Below, one piece after another: positions 31,415 to 39,291 of a stretch of DNA of 64,000 nt. Origin of the DNA: Devosia sp. Root436. GTDB lineage: Bacteria; Pseudomonadota; Alphaproteobacteria; Rhizobiales; Devosiaceae. Each line of letters begins with the position of its first letter. Position 1 is the stretch's first letter. A program made the position numbers and the translations under genes. Below the pieces are notes generated by a model. It did not search any database, was not told the origin of the DNA, and saw only the letters and a list, made by a program, of their open reading frames with translations. The stretch spans positions 248,001 through 312,000 of the forward strand of contig NZ_LMEM01000011.1 in assembly GCF_001426345.1 (NCBI RefSeq), written 5' to 3'.

Positions 31415-31444
31415 GCGTCATTCCCGCGAAAGCGGGAATGACGC
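31415..31444. repeat. Palindrome of the GTCATTCCCGCGAAAGCGGGAATGAC family
   Basis: GCGTCATTCCCGC and its inverted partner flank GAAA, a near-perfect hairpin between tsaE and divL. A second copy of the same family is at 59,921-59,945. The family is widespread in proteobacterial intergenic DNA. Confidence 0.8.
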
Positions 31445-31472
31445 CGCGCCTGGGGCGCTGCACGGCAAGAGA

Positions 31473-33926
31473 TTATTCCGCCACGCCGGCCATGGCGCTG
31501 TCGCGCGGCAGGTTGACGATGATGCGGCTGCCGCGCGGCTCGCGCTTCTCGGCCGAGATAGTCCCGCCATGCAGGTTGACGAAGGTCTTGACGATGGCGA
31601 GCCCCAGCCCGGCGCCGCGCTGGCGGCCGGAGGGCGTATCGATGCGGGTCTGGATGGCGGCACGCATTTCGTCAGTGATTCCAGGGCCTTCGTCCTCGAT
31701 GACGAAGAGCATGCGGTCACGGCGCTGGCTCACCGCCAGCCTGATTTCGCCGCCCGGTGGGGAGAAGCGGGCGGCATTGGACAGCAGGTTGTAGAGCACC
31801 TGCACGATGCGGGTGCCGTCGGCGATGAAGGGCGGCATGCCGTCCTCGATATCGACCACCAGGTTGATCGGCTTTTCGCCCGAAATCTCGGGGAAGGTGG
31901 CCGAAAGCCCGGCGCGCGCCTTATCGATAAGTGTTGGAATATCAAGCAGTTCGGGCCGCAATTCGGCAATTCCGGCATCGACCGAGGCGAGGTCGAGAAT
32001 ATTGTCGATCAGCACGCCCAGCGTCACCGAAGAGGCCCGGATATAGTCGATATAGGCCCGCTGCCGCTCGTTGAGCGAGCCGCCTTCGCTACCCGCCAGC
32101 AGGTCGGCAAAGCCGATGATATTGGTCAGCGGCGAGCGCAATTCATAGGACACATTCTCGACGAAGGCGTCCTTGAGCAGGTCGGCCGCCACCAGCGCAT
32201 CGTTGCGTTCCTTCAACACCTTGGAATAGCTGGCGCTTTCGGTGACATCGAGAAAGGTCATCATAGTCTGCCCGTCGGGCAGGCGGGTGATGGCATAGTC
32301 GAGCAACCGCCCGTCGGAGCGGTTGAGCCGCCCGGTCTGGTCCGACCGCGTGGGGTTGAGATCGATTATCCCCCGCTTCAAATCCCGCCATATACTGGCG
32401 CCATCCTCGGGAATGGCGCGGCCGCTGACTTCGGCGATCTGGTCGATATGGGGGTTCTGCCCCAGCTCGTTGACCGGCAGCTTCCACAGCGCCGACAGGC
32501 GCGGATTGGAAAGGGTCAGCCGGCCATTGGTGCCAAACACCGCCACGGCCTCGGAGAGCGCGTTGATGGTTTCGCGCTGCACATTGGAAAAGGCCTTGTT
32601 GCTGCTCTCGAGCTTGAGCCTTTCGGTAATGTCTTCAAAAACATAGATCACACCGCCCTGCGGGCCCGACGGCGCGGAGATCACCTTGACGGTGCGCCCG
32701 TCCGGCAGGTGCCAGGGCTCGTTCTCGTGCGGTTCCTTGCGGGTATAGGATTGCAGGTGCTGGCTGCGCCAGGTCTGGTAATCGACCTGGCTGGGCAGCA
32801 TGCCGTCGGTGCGCAGCTTGTCGAGGATGGCCCGCTCGTCCAGCCCCGGCACCAGGAATTTTCGGCTGAGGTTCCACAGCCTGGCATAGGCTTCGTTGAA
32901 CTGGATCAACTCGCGCCGGGCATTGAAAATGGCGATGGGAGTAGCCAGGGCGCCGATAATGCCGCCGATATGGGCGAGGCTGGTTTCGGCCGGCTTGGCA
33001 TCTTCCAGGGGCCGCAGATAGCCGGCGCGGCCGCCCGCAATGGCGAATTCCACCAGCTCGAACCCGCCCTGTCCGGGCCAGGCCACGTTCATGGCTTCCG
33101 GCTTGTCGGTTCGCGCGCAGTTGAGCAGGTGCTGGCGAAGCTGGGCGGTATCGAGCAGTTCGGGCGGCGCCGCCTCGGTGCCGGATTTGCCCAGCGCCTT
33201 GGCAAGCTGCAGATAGGCCGGGTTGGCGTAGATCAGCCGGTTGTCGCGATTGCGGGCGAAAGCGGGGTTGGACAGGGCCGAGAGAATGGCGCGGACGCTG
33301 GCGAGATCGCCCGCCGCCGCTGCCGCCACCAGGCCCGGCTCGGCCTCCGGCTGCAGAAAGGCCGGCCGCAGCCGCATCGCCGCGCCGCCGCCCAGCACCC
33401 AGCCATTGGCGCGGATCAGCCTGCCGTCGAGCGCATTGAGGCTCACGGCGAAGGCATGGCCATGCACGCGCAGGTCTTCGAGCAGCCGCGCCAGCTTGTC
33501 GGCATCGCCATGTGACAGCCATGAGGGGAAATTGAGCACGCTTTCGGGCTGGCGGCCCGGCGGCAGCACCGAGGCGGCCTGGCCGAGCAGGCGCGGCCCG
33601 CCCTCGCTGTTTTCGGCCCACAGGATGGTGACTTCGCGCGTGCCGGAAAGCAGCGCCTCATATTCATCGACCATGGCCCGCAGGCCGGCAATCTGGCTGG
33701 CGGCGCGGTGGCGCGCGGCCTTGCCATCGACCAACATGGTGCGAACCACGGCCATGGCCAGCAGCGCGAAGGCCCCGGCGCCAACGGCAATGGCGAGGGG
33801 CGCGGCGCTGACGAAGCTGGCCGCATTGAGCCCCTGGCCGAGGGCGGGGACCGCCGTCATCAGGGTGAGAGGGGCTGCCGCAAGTGGTGCGAATCCCCAA
33901 TGCTTCCGGAACCGATCCGGCGCCAT
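31473..33926 (-). CDS. divL: DivL-type PAS sensor pseudo-histidine kinase
   Basis: The 817-residue protein has a short membrane region near residues 35-65 (AAPLAIAVGAGAFALLAMAV), several PAS-like segments (about 200-560; NRLIYANPAYLQLA, NARRELIQFNEAYARLWN, GRLTLSNPRLSALW), a dimerization helix, and an ATPase domain at about 660-800 with YNLLSNAARFS (N box), EDEGPGI (G1) and GAGLGLAIVKTF (G2). The H box reads ENVSYELRSPLT: Tyr594 stands where kinases have His. This is the hallmark of DivL, the Caulobacter protein that controls CckA and cell-cycle asymmetry through DivK. Gene symbol rests on that tyrosine and on tsaE and ahcY as neighbours. Confidence 0.8.
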   Translation of the reverse strand: MAPDRFRKHWGFAPLAAAPLTLMTAVPALGQGLNAASFVSAAPLAIAVGAGAFALLAMAVVRTMLVDGKAARHRAASQIAGLRAMVDEYEALLSGTREVTILWAENSEGGPRLLGQAASVLPPGRQPESVLNFPSWLSHGDADKLARLLEDLRVHGHAFAVSLNALDGRLIRANGWVLGGGAAMRLRPAFLQPEAEPGLVAAAAAGDLASVRAILSALSNPAFARNRDNRLIYANPAYLQLAKALGKSGTEAAPPELLDTAQLRQHLLNCARTDKPEAMNVAWPGQGGFELVEFAIAGGRAGYLRPLEDAKPAETSLAHIGGIIGALATPIAIFNARRELIQFNEAYARLWNLSRKFLVPGLDERAILDKLRTDGMLPSQVDYQTWRSQHLQSYTRKEPHENEPWHLPDGRTVKVISAPSGPQGGVIYVFEDITERLKLESSNKAFSNVQRETINALSEAVAVFGTNGRLTLSNPRLSALWKLPVNELGQNPHIDQIAEVSGRAIPEDGASIWRDLKRGIIDLNPTRSDQTGRLNRSDGRLLDYAITRLPDGQTMMTFLDVTESASYSKVLKERNDALVAADLLKDAFVENVSYELRSPLTNIIGFADLLAGSEGGSLNERQRAYIDYIRASSVTLGVLIDNILDLASVDAGIAELRPELLDIPTLIDKARAGLSATFPEISGEKPINLVVDIEDGMPPFIADGTRIVQVLYNLLSNAARFSPPGGEIRLAVSQRRDRMLFVIEDEGPGITDEMRAAIQTRIDTPSGRQRGAGLGLAIVKTFVNLHGGTISAEKREPRGSRIIVNLPRDSAMAGVAE

Positions 33927-34227
33927 GCGCTGCCCTCTAGGTCAAAATCATTGTTGCCAGCCCGGTTTTCCAACAAACCGGTACGCCTCAACTCGAGCGA
34001 AGGGGCCAACGCGGAGTCCTCAGGGAATCCGGCCCTCTTCGAACCGGCTGCGTGTCCCCCAGCAGCCGAATCACCATGACCATACCGGCCCAGGGAATCG
34101 GCTAAAAGAGTCTTAATGGCTGTGCATTATGGGCAAAGTATCGATATCGGGGATTGACGGAGAACGAAGCAGCAACATCCGTGAAGCGTGTCCGGCAGCG
34201 GTATTGCCTATGGAATGGAGCCGAAGT

Positions 34228-34356
34228 CACCTCTCCCCTGAGGGGAGAGGTCGGCGCGAACGCGCCGGGTGAGGGGTTCAGCGCCGCGTTGGGCATCGTG
34301 CCTTCCACCAGCCCCGAACCCCTCACCCCACCCTCTCCCCTCGGGGGAGAGGGAGC
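34228..34356. repeat. Composite palindromic repeat in the divL-ahcY gap
   Basis: The 570-base gap 33,927-34,499 has no supported gene. It holds CCTCTCCCCTGAGGGGAGAGG (34,230-34,250), the inverted pair GTGAGGGGTTC and GAACCCCTCAC (34,270-34,280 and 34,316-34,326), and a second CTCTCCCC/GGGGAGAG hairpin (34,332-34,354). Related units are near 43,739-43,900. The rest of the gap shows nothing. Confidence 0.75.
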
Positions 34357-34446
34357 CCACGCGCGGTGGGGGCTGATTGAAGCGCTCCCTCATTCCATAT
34401 GCGATTGCCCTGCCATCAGAGGAGGCTGAGGGAGGGCATCCCCTAA

Positions 34447-34479
34447 ACAAAAACGCCCGCAGCCGAAGCCACGGGCGTC
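34447..34479 (-). terminator. Intrinsic terminator of ahcY
   Basis: Read on the minus strand, ACGCCCG and CGGGCGT close a 12-base loop and are followed by TTTTTG. It lies 20 bases past the ahcY stop. Confidence 0.85.
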
Positions 34480-34499
34480 TTCATTCACATTTTGCCAGC

Positions 34500-35897
34500 C
34501 TAGTAGCGGTATTCACCTGACTTGAACGGCCCGTTGGTCGAGACGCCGATATAGTCGGCCTGGTCCTTGGTCAGCTTGGTCAGCTTGGCGCCCAGCTTGG
34601 CCAGGTGCAGTTCGGCGACCTTTTCATCGAGATGCTTGGGCAGCACATGCACCTTCTTTTCCAGCTTGTCGCCATTGGTCCACAGCTCGATCTGGGCCAG
34701 CGTCTGGTTGGAGAACGAGGCCGACATGACGAAGCTGGGGTGGCCAGTAGCGTTGCCCAGATTGACCAGCCGTCCCTCGGACAGCAGGATCAGGCGCTTG
34801 CCATCGGGCTTTTCCACCAGGTCGACCTGCGGCTTCACATTGGTCCACTTGAAGTTGCGCAAGGCGGCAACCTGAATCTCGTTGTCGAAATGGCCGATAT
34901 TGCAGACGATGGCCATGTCCTTGAGGTTGCGCATGTCGTCGAGCGTCAGCACATCCTTGTTGCCGGTCGCGGTGACGACGATGTCGGCGCGCGGGGCGGC
35001 CTCTTCCAGCGTCACCACCTCGAAGCCTTCCATGGCAGCCTGCAGGGCGCAGATCGGATCGACTTCGGTCACCAGCACGCGGGCGCCGGCGCCGCGCAGC
35101 GATTCCGCGCTGCCCTTGCCCACGTCGCCATAGCCGCAGACCACGGCGACCTTGCCGGCCAGCATGACGTCGGTGCCGCGGCGGATCGCGTCGACCAGCG
35201 ATTCACGGGTGCCGTACTTGTTGTCGAACTTGGACTTGGTGACCGAGTCGTTGACGTTGATCGCCGGGAAGGGCAGCTCGCCCTTGGCGTGGAGCTGGTA
35301 GAGCCGCATCACGCCCGTCGTGGTTTCCTCGGACACGCCGCGGATGGCGGCGCGGATGGCCGAGAAGAAGGTCGGGTTCTTGGCCAGGCGCCGCTTGATG
35401 GTGGCGAAGAAGATTTCCTCTTCCTCGTTGCCCGGCTTGTCGAGGATGGAGATGTCCTTTTCGGCCTTGGCGCCGGTCAGGATATACATGGTGGCGTCGC
35501 CGCCATCGTCGAGGATCATGTTGGGCGTGGTGCCCGGCCAATCCATCATGCGATCGGTGAATTCCCAGTATTCTTCGAGGCTCTCGCCCTTGTGGGCGAA
35601 TACCGGGATGCCGGCGGCGGCGATGGCGGCGGCGGCATGATCCTGGGTCGAGAAGATGTTGCACGAGACCCAGCGCACCTCGGCGCCCAGGGCCACCAGC
35701 GTCTCGATCAGCACGGCGGTCTGGATGGTCATGTGCAGCGAGCCGGCAATGCGGGCGCCCTTGAGCGGCTGGGCCGCGGCATATTCGGCGCGGATAGCCA
35801 TCAGGCCGGGCATTTCGATTTCGGCGATATCTAGTTCCTTGCGCCCGAAGGCGGCGAGGGAAATATCCTTGACCGCATAGTCGGTCGATTTGCTCAT
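34500..35897 (-). CDS. ahcY: S-adenosylhomocysteine hydrolase
   Basis: This NAD-dependent enzyme splits S-adenosylhomocysteine into adenosine and homocysteine and so relieves product inhibition of methyltransferases. The 465-residue protein has the conserved start [52 protein letters not shown] with the active Lys and Asp, the NAD loop [16 protein letters not shown] and the terminal KSGEYRY ending in Lys-x-x-x-Tyr-x-Tyr. It contains the roughly 40-residue insertion typical of proteobacterial forms ([14 protein letters not shown]). ATG 35,897 is the family start; the frame extends to 36,050 but not convincingly. A perfect 8-base dyad upstream (35,971-35,992) may bind a SAH-responsive regulator. 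Confidence 0.97.
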   Translation of the reverse strand: MSKSTDYAVKDISLAAFGRKELDIAEIEMPGLMAIRAEYAAAQPLKGARIAGSLHMTIQTAVLIETLVALGAEVRWVSCNIFSTQDHAAAAIAAAGIPVFAHKGESLEEYWEFTDRMMDWPGTTPNMILDDGGDATMYILTGAKAEKDISILDKPGNEEEEIFFATIKRRLAKNPTFFSAIRAAIRGVSEETTTGVMRLYQLHAKGELPFPAINVNDSVTKSKFDNKYGTRESLVDAIRRGTDVMLAGKVAVVCGYGDVGKGSAESLRGAGARVLVTEVDPICALQAAMEGFEVVTLEEAAPRADIVVTATGNKDVLTLDDMRNLKDMAIVCNIGHFDNEIQVAALRNFKWTNVKPQVDLVEKPDGKRLILLSEGRLVNLGNATGHPSFVMSASFSNQTLAQIELWTNGDKLEKKVHVLPKHLDEKVAELHLAKLGAKLTKLTKDQADYIGVSTNGPFKSGEYRY

Positions 35898-35970
35898 CAG
35901 AATGCTCCGGCAATGACAATTGGAAGTGGTTGCACCTGCTATACGCAAGGGCGCGCCCTGGATCAACATA

Positions 35971-35992
35971 GATATAAAGGAATGTTTATATC
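35971..35992. promoter_or_regulatory. Perfect dyad upstream of ahcY
   Basis: GATATAAA and TTTATATC are separated by GGAATG, about 75-95 bases before the ahcY start. ArsR-type methionine-cycle regulators such as SahR are known to control ahcY in proteobacteria from AT-rich palindromes. No such regulator gene is in this window, and its identity is inferred. Confidence 0.5.
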
Positions 35993-35995
35993 CGG

Positions 35996-36502
35996 TTAGC
36001 GGTAGGCGGCGTAGCGCCGGCGCCGGAACGGCAAGGTCACGAAGCGCCACAGGCCCGACAGCACCAGGTAGCCCAGGATGAAGCCAGCACCGGCATAGAG
36101 GATGCCTTCCATGGTCACCGGCACGGCGGGCTTGTAGCTCTCCAGCGTCCGCCGCCCGATATCGGTATCGAGATAGGCCGGCAGCGATTGCAGGCGCTCG
36201 ACCGCACCGGTATTCTCGATACGCGCCAATGTGGCGCTGAGCTGGTCATAGCGCTGGAAGGTCGCCGTCATCGAGGTGCCGCGCCCGGCGAGAAAATCGT
36301 CATTGGAGGCTTCGTAGCGCCCCAGCGCCGTGGCGCGGTCCAACCCGCCTTCGGCCGCGGCACGGTCGAAATCCTCGGTGATGACCCGCAATTCATCCAC
36401 CGCCCCGCCCAGGCGCTGGGTATATTGCTGGGCATATTCGGGAAACTGGCTCAGCACCAGTGCCAGTCCCAATCCGCCGACCCCCGCAATCATCCGCCGC
36501 AT
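35996..36502 (-). CDS. DUF2937-like membrane protein
   Basis: This 168-residue protein has an N-terminal membrane helix ([20 protein letters not shown]), a periplasmic helical stretch ([20 protein letters not shown] and following, to residue 130) and a C-terminal helix ([20 protein letters not shown]) with a basic tail. This matches DUF2937 proteins: two membrane helices and a coiled middle. The function is unknown. ATG 36,502 has GGAGGAG at good spacing; the longer frame to 36,595 is not used. It is divergent from the Gly-rich membrane protein gene. Confidence 0.75.
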   Translation of the reverse strand: MRRMIAGVGGLGLALVLSQFPEYAQQYTQRLGGAVDELRVITEDFDRAAAEGGLDRATALGRYEASNDDFLAGRGTSMTATFQRYDQLSATLARIENTGAVERLQSLPAYLDTDIGRRTLESYKPAVPVTMEGILYAGAGFILGYLVLSGLWRFVTLPFRRRRYAAYR

Positions 36503-36594
36503 GGCATCTCCTCCGCCTCGCGGGGTCAATGTGGGAGAGCAAAGAGTGTTCCGCAACCGATATGCGGAACTGCCGGCTGCCGATAAGCTCCACA

Positions 36595-37299
36595 ATGGCA
36601 GATGCGGAGATCGTCGTGCGCTATTTCGACTTCAGTTCCTGGCAGGGCATCCTGACCACGATACTCGGCCTGGCCCTGTTCACCCTGCTTGGGGTGGGCA
36701 TCCGCCTTGTCATGATGCTGACCATCCAGCAGCGGCAGCAACGCATGAACCGGCAGATCAACGAGCGCCTGCGCACGCTGATCGCGGCCTACAAGACATT
36801 GGGCGGCTCGTTCACCGGCCGCCTTAGCGTCAATCCGGGGCATCTGCGCGACCTGCAGGCCAGCCTGCCCGAGCCCGGCAGCGACATGCCACCCGCGGCT
36901 GGCGGCGCGCCCGAAAGCGCCTCGGATCGTGCCCGCCGCATCCGCGACGCGGTGGAGGCGGCTTTGTCCGACATTATCCTGCTCGGCACGCAGGACCAGG
37001 TTCGCCTCGCCGCACAGGCCGCGCGCGACCTGGCCGAAGGCAAGCCGATCCACACCGCCGAACTGGTAGTGCAGCTGCGCGATTTCATCCGCACGGCCCT
37101 CGATCTCGACGCCATCCCCGCCGATGTCGCCATTCCCGCGCAAGGCCCAACCCGCCCGCAAAGCGGCGGCGCTCGCGGCAAGGGCGAAGGTGGTGGTGGC
37201 TCAGGGATTGGCGGAGGAGGTGGTGGTGGTGCAGCAGGTGGCGGCGGCATGGGGATGGGCATGGGCGGCGGCACGCGCCGGGATGAGGACGGAAACTAA
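36595..37299 (+). CDS. Membrane-anchored protein with Gly-rich tail
   Basis: This 234-residue protein has one membrane helix near residues 18-42 (GILTTILGLALFTLLGVGIRLVMML), then a long helical cytosolic region with QQRMNRQINERLRTLIAAYK and SASDRARRIRDAVEAALSDI, and a tail from about residue 185 made almost entirely of Gly, Ala and Met. The body resembles small inner-membrane proteins of unknown function found across Proteobacteria. The low-complexity tail has no known role. ATG 36,595 begins exactly at the membrane-protein start. It is divergent from the DUF2937 gene. Confidence 0.6.
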   Translation: MADAEIVVRYFDFSSWQGILTTILGLALFTLLGVGIRLVMMLTIQQRQQRMNRQINERLRTLIAAYKTLGGSFTGRLSVNPGHLRDLQASLPEPGSDMPPAAGGAPESASDRARRIRDAVEAALSDIILLGTQDQVRLAAQAARDLAEGKPIHTAELVVQLRDFIRTALDLDAIPADVAIPAQGPTRPQSGGARGKGEGGGGSGIGGGGGGGAAGGGGMGMGMGGGTRRDEDGN

Positions 37300-37336
37300 G
37301 AGCGGGCCATTGGTCGCCCGAAGAACCCGGTATTCC

Positions 37337-37873
37337 TTAGGGGTTCCACGCAACGCGCCGTGGCGGACCACCCCTCTCAAGCACCAGCCTGTCGATAAAG
37401 GCCGTCTTGTGCCGCGAATAGGCCATGCGGTCATCGCGATAAAGCTGCGCAAGCTCCTGTTTGAGATCGCGATAGGCGTCCCGAAGCCCGTCGTCGGCAC
37501 GCAGGGCATCGCGGAATATCAGGTGCCGGCGCACTTCGCCGGCATGGTCGTGAATATGCAGGTGGTGGGTGCGGCGACGGTCGCCGGCATCCCGCTTCAT
37601 CAGGAACAGCTTGGTCTTGTCCGCATAGTCCGCGCGATACTCGAAACCGGCGGCCTCCAGGGCCGGAATCGCCAGCCGCGCCGCTTCGAGATCGGCGACA
37701 AGCACGATGATGTCGATGATCGGCTTGGCAGGCAGGCCAGGAATGGAGGTCGAACCCATATGCTCGACCAGCAGCGGCATTTCGAGGAAACAGGGCAGGA
37801 TCAGTGCCCGCTCATGCTCATACAATCGAGGCCAGGCCGGATCAGCATCATGCAGTTTCACGGCCTCGGACAT
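37337..37873 (-). CDS. GrpB/UPF0157 nucleotidyltransferase-like protein
   Basis: This 178-residue protein matches the GrpB family: the start VKLHDADPAWPRLYEHERAL, the key LVEHMGSTSIPGLPAKPIID near residue 35 with the nucleotidyltransferase-like GS and the D-x-I acid, THHLHIH near residue 100 and LIFRDALRADDGLRDAYRDL. The family is linked to coenzyme A-related chemistry by fusion in some bacteria, but the reaction is unknown. It lies directly downstream of the HPr gene (3 bases between), so it may share that transcript. Confidence 0.85.
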   Translation of the reverse strand: MSEAVKLHDADPAWPRLYEHERALILPCFLEMPLLVEHMGSTSIPGLPAKPIIDIIVLVADLEAARLAIPALEAAGFEYRADYADKTKLFLMKRDAGDRRRTHHLHIHDHAGEVRRHLIFRDALRADDGLRDAYRDLKQELAQLYRDDRMAYSRHKTAFIDRLVLERGGPPRRVAWNP

Positions 37874-37876
37874 GGG

Positions 37877-38194
37877 TTACCCCGCCGCTCCCTCGACATC
37901 CTCGTCGAACCCGTTATTCACCAGCTCGACGATCGCTTCCAGCGCCTCGCGGGCCTGCTTGCCGCTGGCCTGCACCAGGATGGTGCTGCCCGGTCCGGCA
38001 CCCAGCATCATCAGGCCCATGATGGAATTGCCCTCGACCGAGGTGCCATCCTTGATGACATGGATCGTGGCGTCGAAACACTCGGCAGTGCGCACGAAGC
38101 GTGCCGAGGCGCGGGCATGCAGGCCCTTGCGGTTGACGATGGTCAGCTGCTGGGCAACGGCCCGGCTGCCGCCCGCTGCACCATCCATCACCAA
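37877..38194 (-). CDS. HPr-type phosphocarrier protein of the regulatory PTS
   Basis: HPr passes phosphate between PTS proteins. The 105-residue protein has IVNRKGLHARASARFVR with the phosphorylated His in GLHARAS near residue 26, and KDGTSVEGNSIMGLMMLGAG with the regulatory serine region near residue 58, the HprK target. In Hyphomicrobiales it belongs to a regulatory PTS, not a sugar transporter. The order here, hprK-EIIA-HPr, is the conserved chvGI-linked cluster. The C-terminal acidic tail is a little longer than usual. No enzyme I gene is present in the window. Confidence 0.92.
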   Translation of the reverse strand: MVMDGAAGGSRAVAQQLTIVNRKGLHARASARFVRTAECFDATIHVIKDGTSVEGNSIMGLMMLGAGPGSTILVQASGKQAREALEAIVELVNNGFDEDVEGAAG

Positions 38195-38234
38195 GCCCCC
38201 CGCATGGCCGAAAACCGTGCCGCACTGTTCATGC

Positions 38235-38636
38235 TCAGCCGGCTCCCAGGATCGAATTGGCGACGGTGATGTATTTGCGGCCCGCTTCCTGGGCCAGGTT
38301 CACCGCATCCTTGATGTCCATGTCGGCGCGGACGCGGCCGAGCTTGACCAGCATGGGCAGGTTGACCCCGGCAATCACTTCCACATCGCGGTTCTGCATC
38401 ACCGAGATGGCCAGGTTGGATGGCGTGCCGCCGAACATGTCGGTGAGGATGATGACGCCCGAGCCGTCGTCCACCTTGTCGATGGCGGCAAGGATATCGT
38501 TGCGGCGATTTTCCATATTGTCGTCGGGACCGATAGCGATGGTCTCGCAGAAGTCCTGCGGCCCCACGACGTGTTCAAGAGCCGACTTGAATTCATTGGC
38601 AAGCGCGCCGTGCGTCACCAGAACCAGACCAATCAT
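38235..38636 (-). CDS. PTS EIIA-Man-type protein
   Basis: This 133-residue EIIA domain of the mannose family starts MIGLVLVTHGALANEF, where His9 is the phosphorylated residue. It continues with IILTDMFGGTPSNLAISVM near residue 63 and VEVIAGVNLPMLVKLGR near residue 88, all diagnostic. In alphaproteobacteria this orphan EIIA links the regulatory PTS with HprK and HPr. No EIIB, EIIC or EIID sugar components are nearby. ATG 38,636 is the family start; the longer frame to 38,726 is rejected. Confidence 0.93.
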   Translation of the reverse strand: MIGLVLVTHGALANEFKSALEHVVGPQDFCETIAIGPDDNMENRRNDILAAIDKVDDGSGVIILTDMFGGTPSNLAISVMQNRDVEVIAGVNLPMLVKLGRVRADMDIKDAVNLAQEAGRKYITVANSILGAG

Positions 38637-38811
38637 GCAACGTCCCCAGCCTGCCAGGCCGCGCCGACCAGTCGGCGCGCGCGGCATTCCAGTAATTCCT
38701 GCCCCCTGCCCGCATCCCAGGACCAACGCCGATGCGAACGCGAACCCGGCCCCGAAGGACGAGCATCATGTAGTCTCGGCCCGGATGGGCGGCGATTCAA
38801 GTTGTTTTTTG

Positions 38812-39282
38812 TCACAGGGCGGCCGTGTCGCCATCAAGCGCGGCAATGGCTTCGAGCACCAGCAGCATCTGGTGCGTGACCCCGATGACGTCGGCCGCCG
38901 GCACCGGCGCCCGCGCCACCTTGCTCCCGGCAATTTCGGTGACCATGGCGTCTTCCTCGAGCATGCGCACCAGGTCGGGGACCAGGTCGATCACCAGGTT
39001 GAGGGTCACCAGGCTCTTGTGCGGCCGCTTGACGATGCCGCGCCCGCGCAGCTCGATGAGGCCGGCAAGCGTTTCGGGCGCCTTCATGCTGAGATCGCGT
39101 CCGGTCTGCACCAGGTCGACCCGATCGTCGGAAACCAGAAAGGCGGGCAGGCCCCGCCCCTCCCAGCGATCCAGCAGCGACAGCGCCAGAACCGACTTGC
39201 CCGCGCCCGAAGGCCCGCGCAGCAGCACCCCGGTCGATCCCAGTAACAGTCCCGTGCCGTGCACGTTTTTAGGCTTGCTCAT
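38812..39282 (-). CDS. hprK: Short HPr kinase/phosphorylase (alphaproteobacterial type)
   Basis: This enzyme phosphorylates HPr on serine and is linked to control of central metabolism and the ChvG-ChvI system. The 156-residue protein is the short form that lacks the N-terminal domain of Firmicutes HprK. It has Walker A RGPSGAGKSVLAL near residue 23, the acidic LVSDDRVDL near residue 50, and IELRGRGIVKRP near residue 75, the signature of the kinase core. It lies 9 bases downstream of chvG on the same strand, so the two are probably co-transcribed. Confidence 0.93.
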   Translation of the reverse strand: MSKPKNVHGTGLLLGSTGVLLRGPSGAGKSVLALSLLDRWEGRGLPAFLVSDDRVDLVQTGRDLSMKAPETLAGLIELRGRGIVKRPHKSLVTLNLVIDLVPDLVRMLEEDAMVTEIAGSKVARAPVPAADVIGVTHQMLLVLEAIAALDGDTAAL

Positions 39283-39291
39283 GGCGACAAT

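Noticed and set aside
34605-35834. 409-residue plus-strand frame opposite ahcY
   Set aside because: It is antisense to highly conserved ahcY sequence and has shadow composition.
35898-35995. SAH riboswitch upstream of ahcY
   Set aside because: The leader is short and I could not build the riboswitch helices; the visible signal is a DNA dyad.
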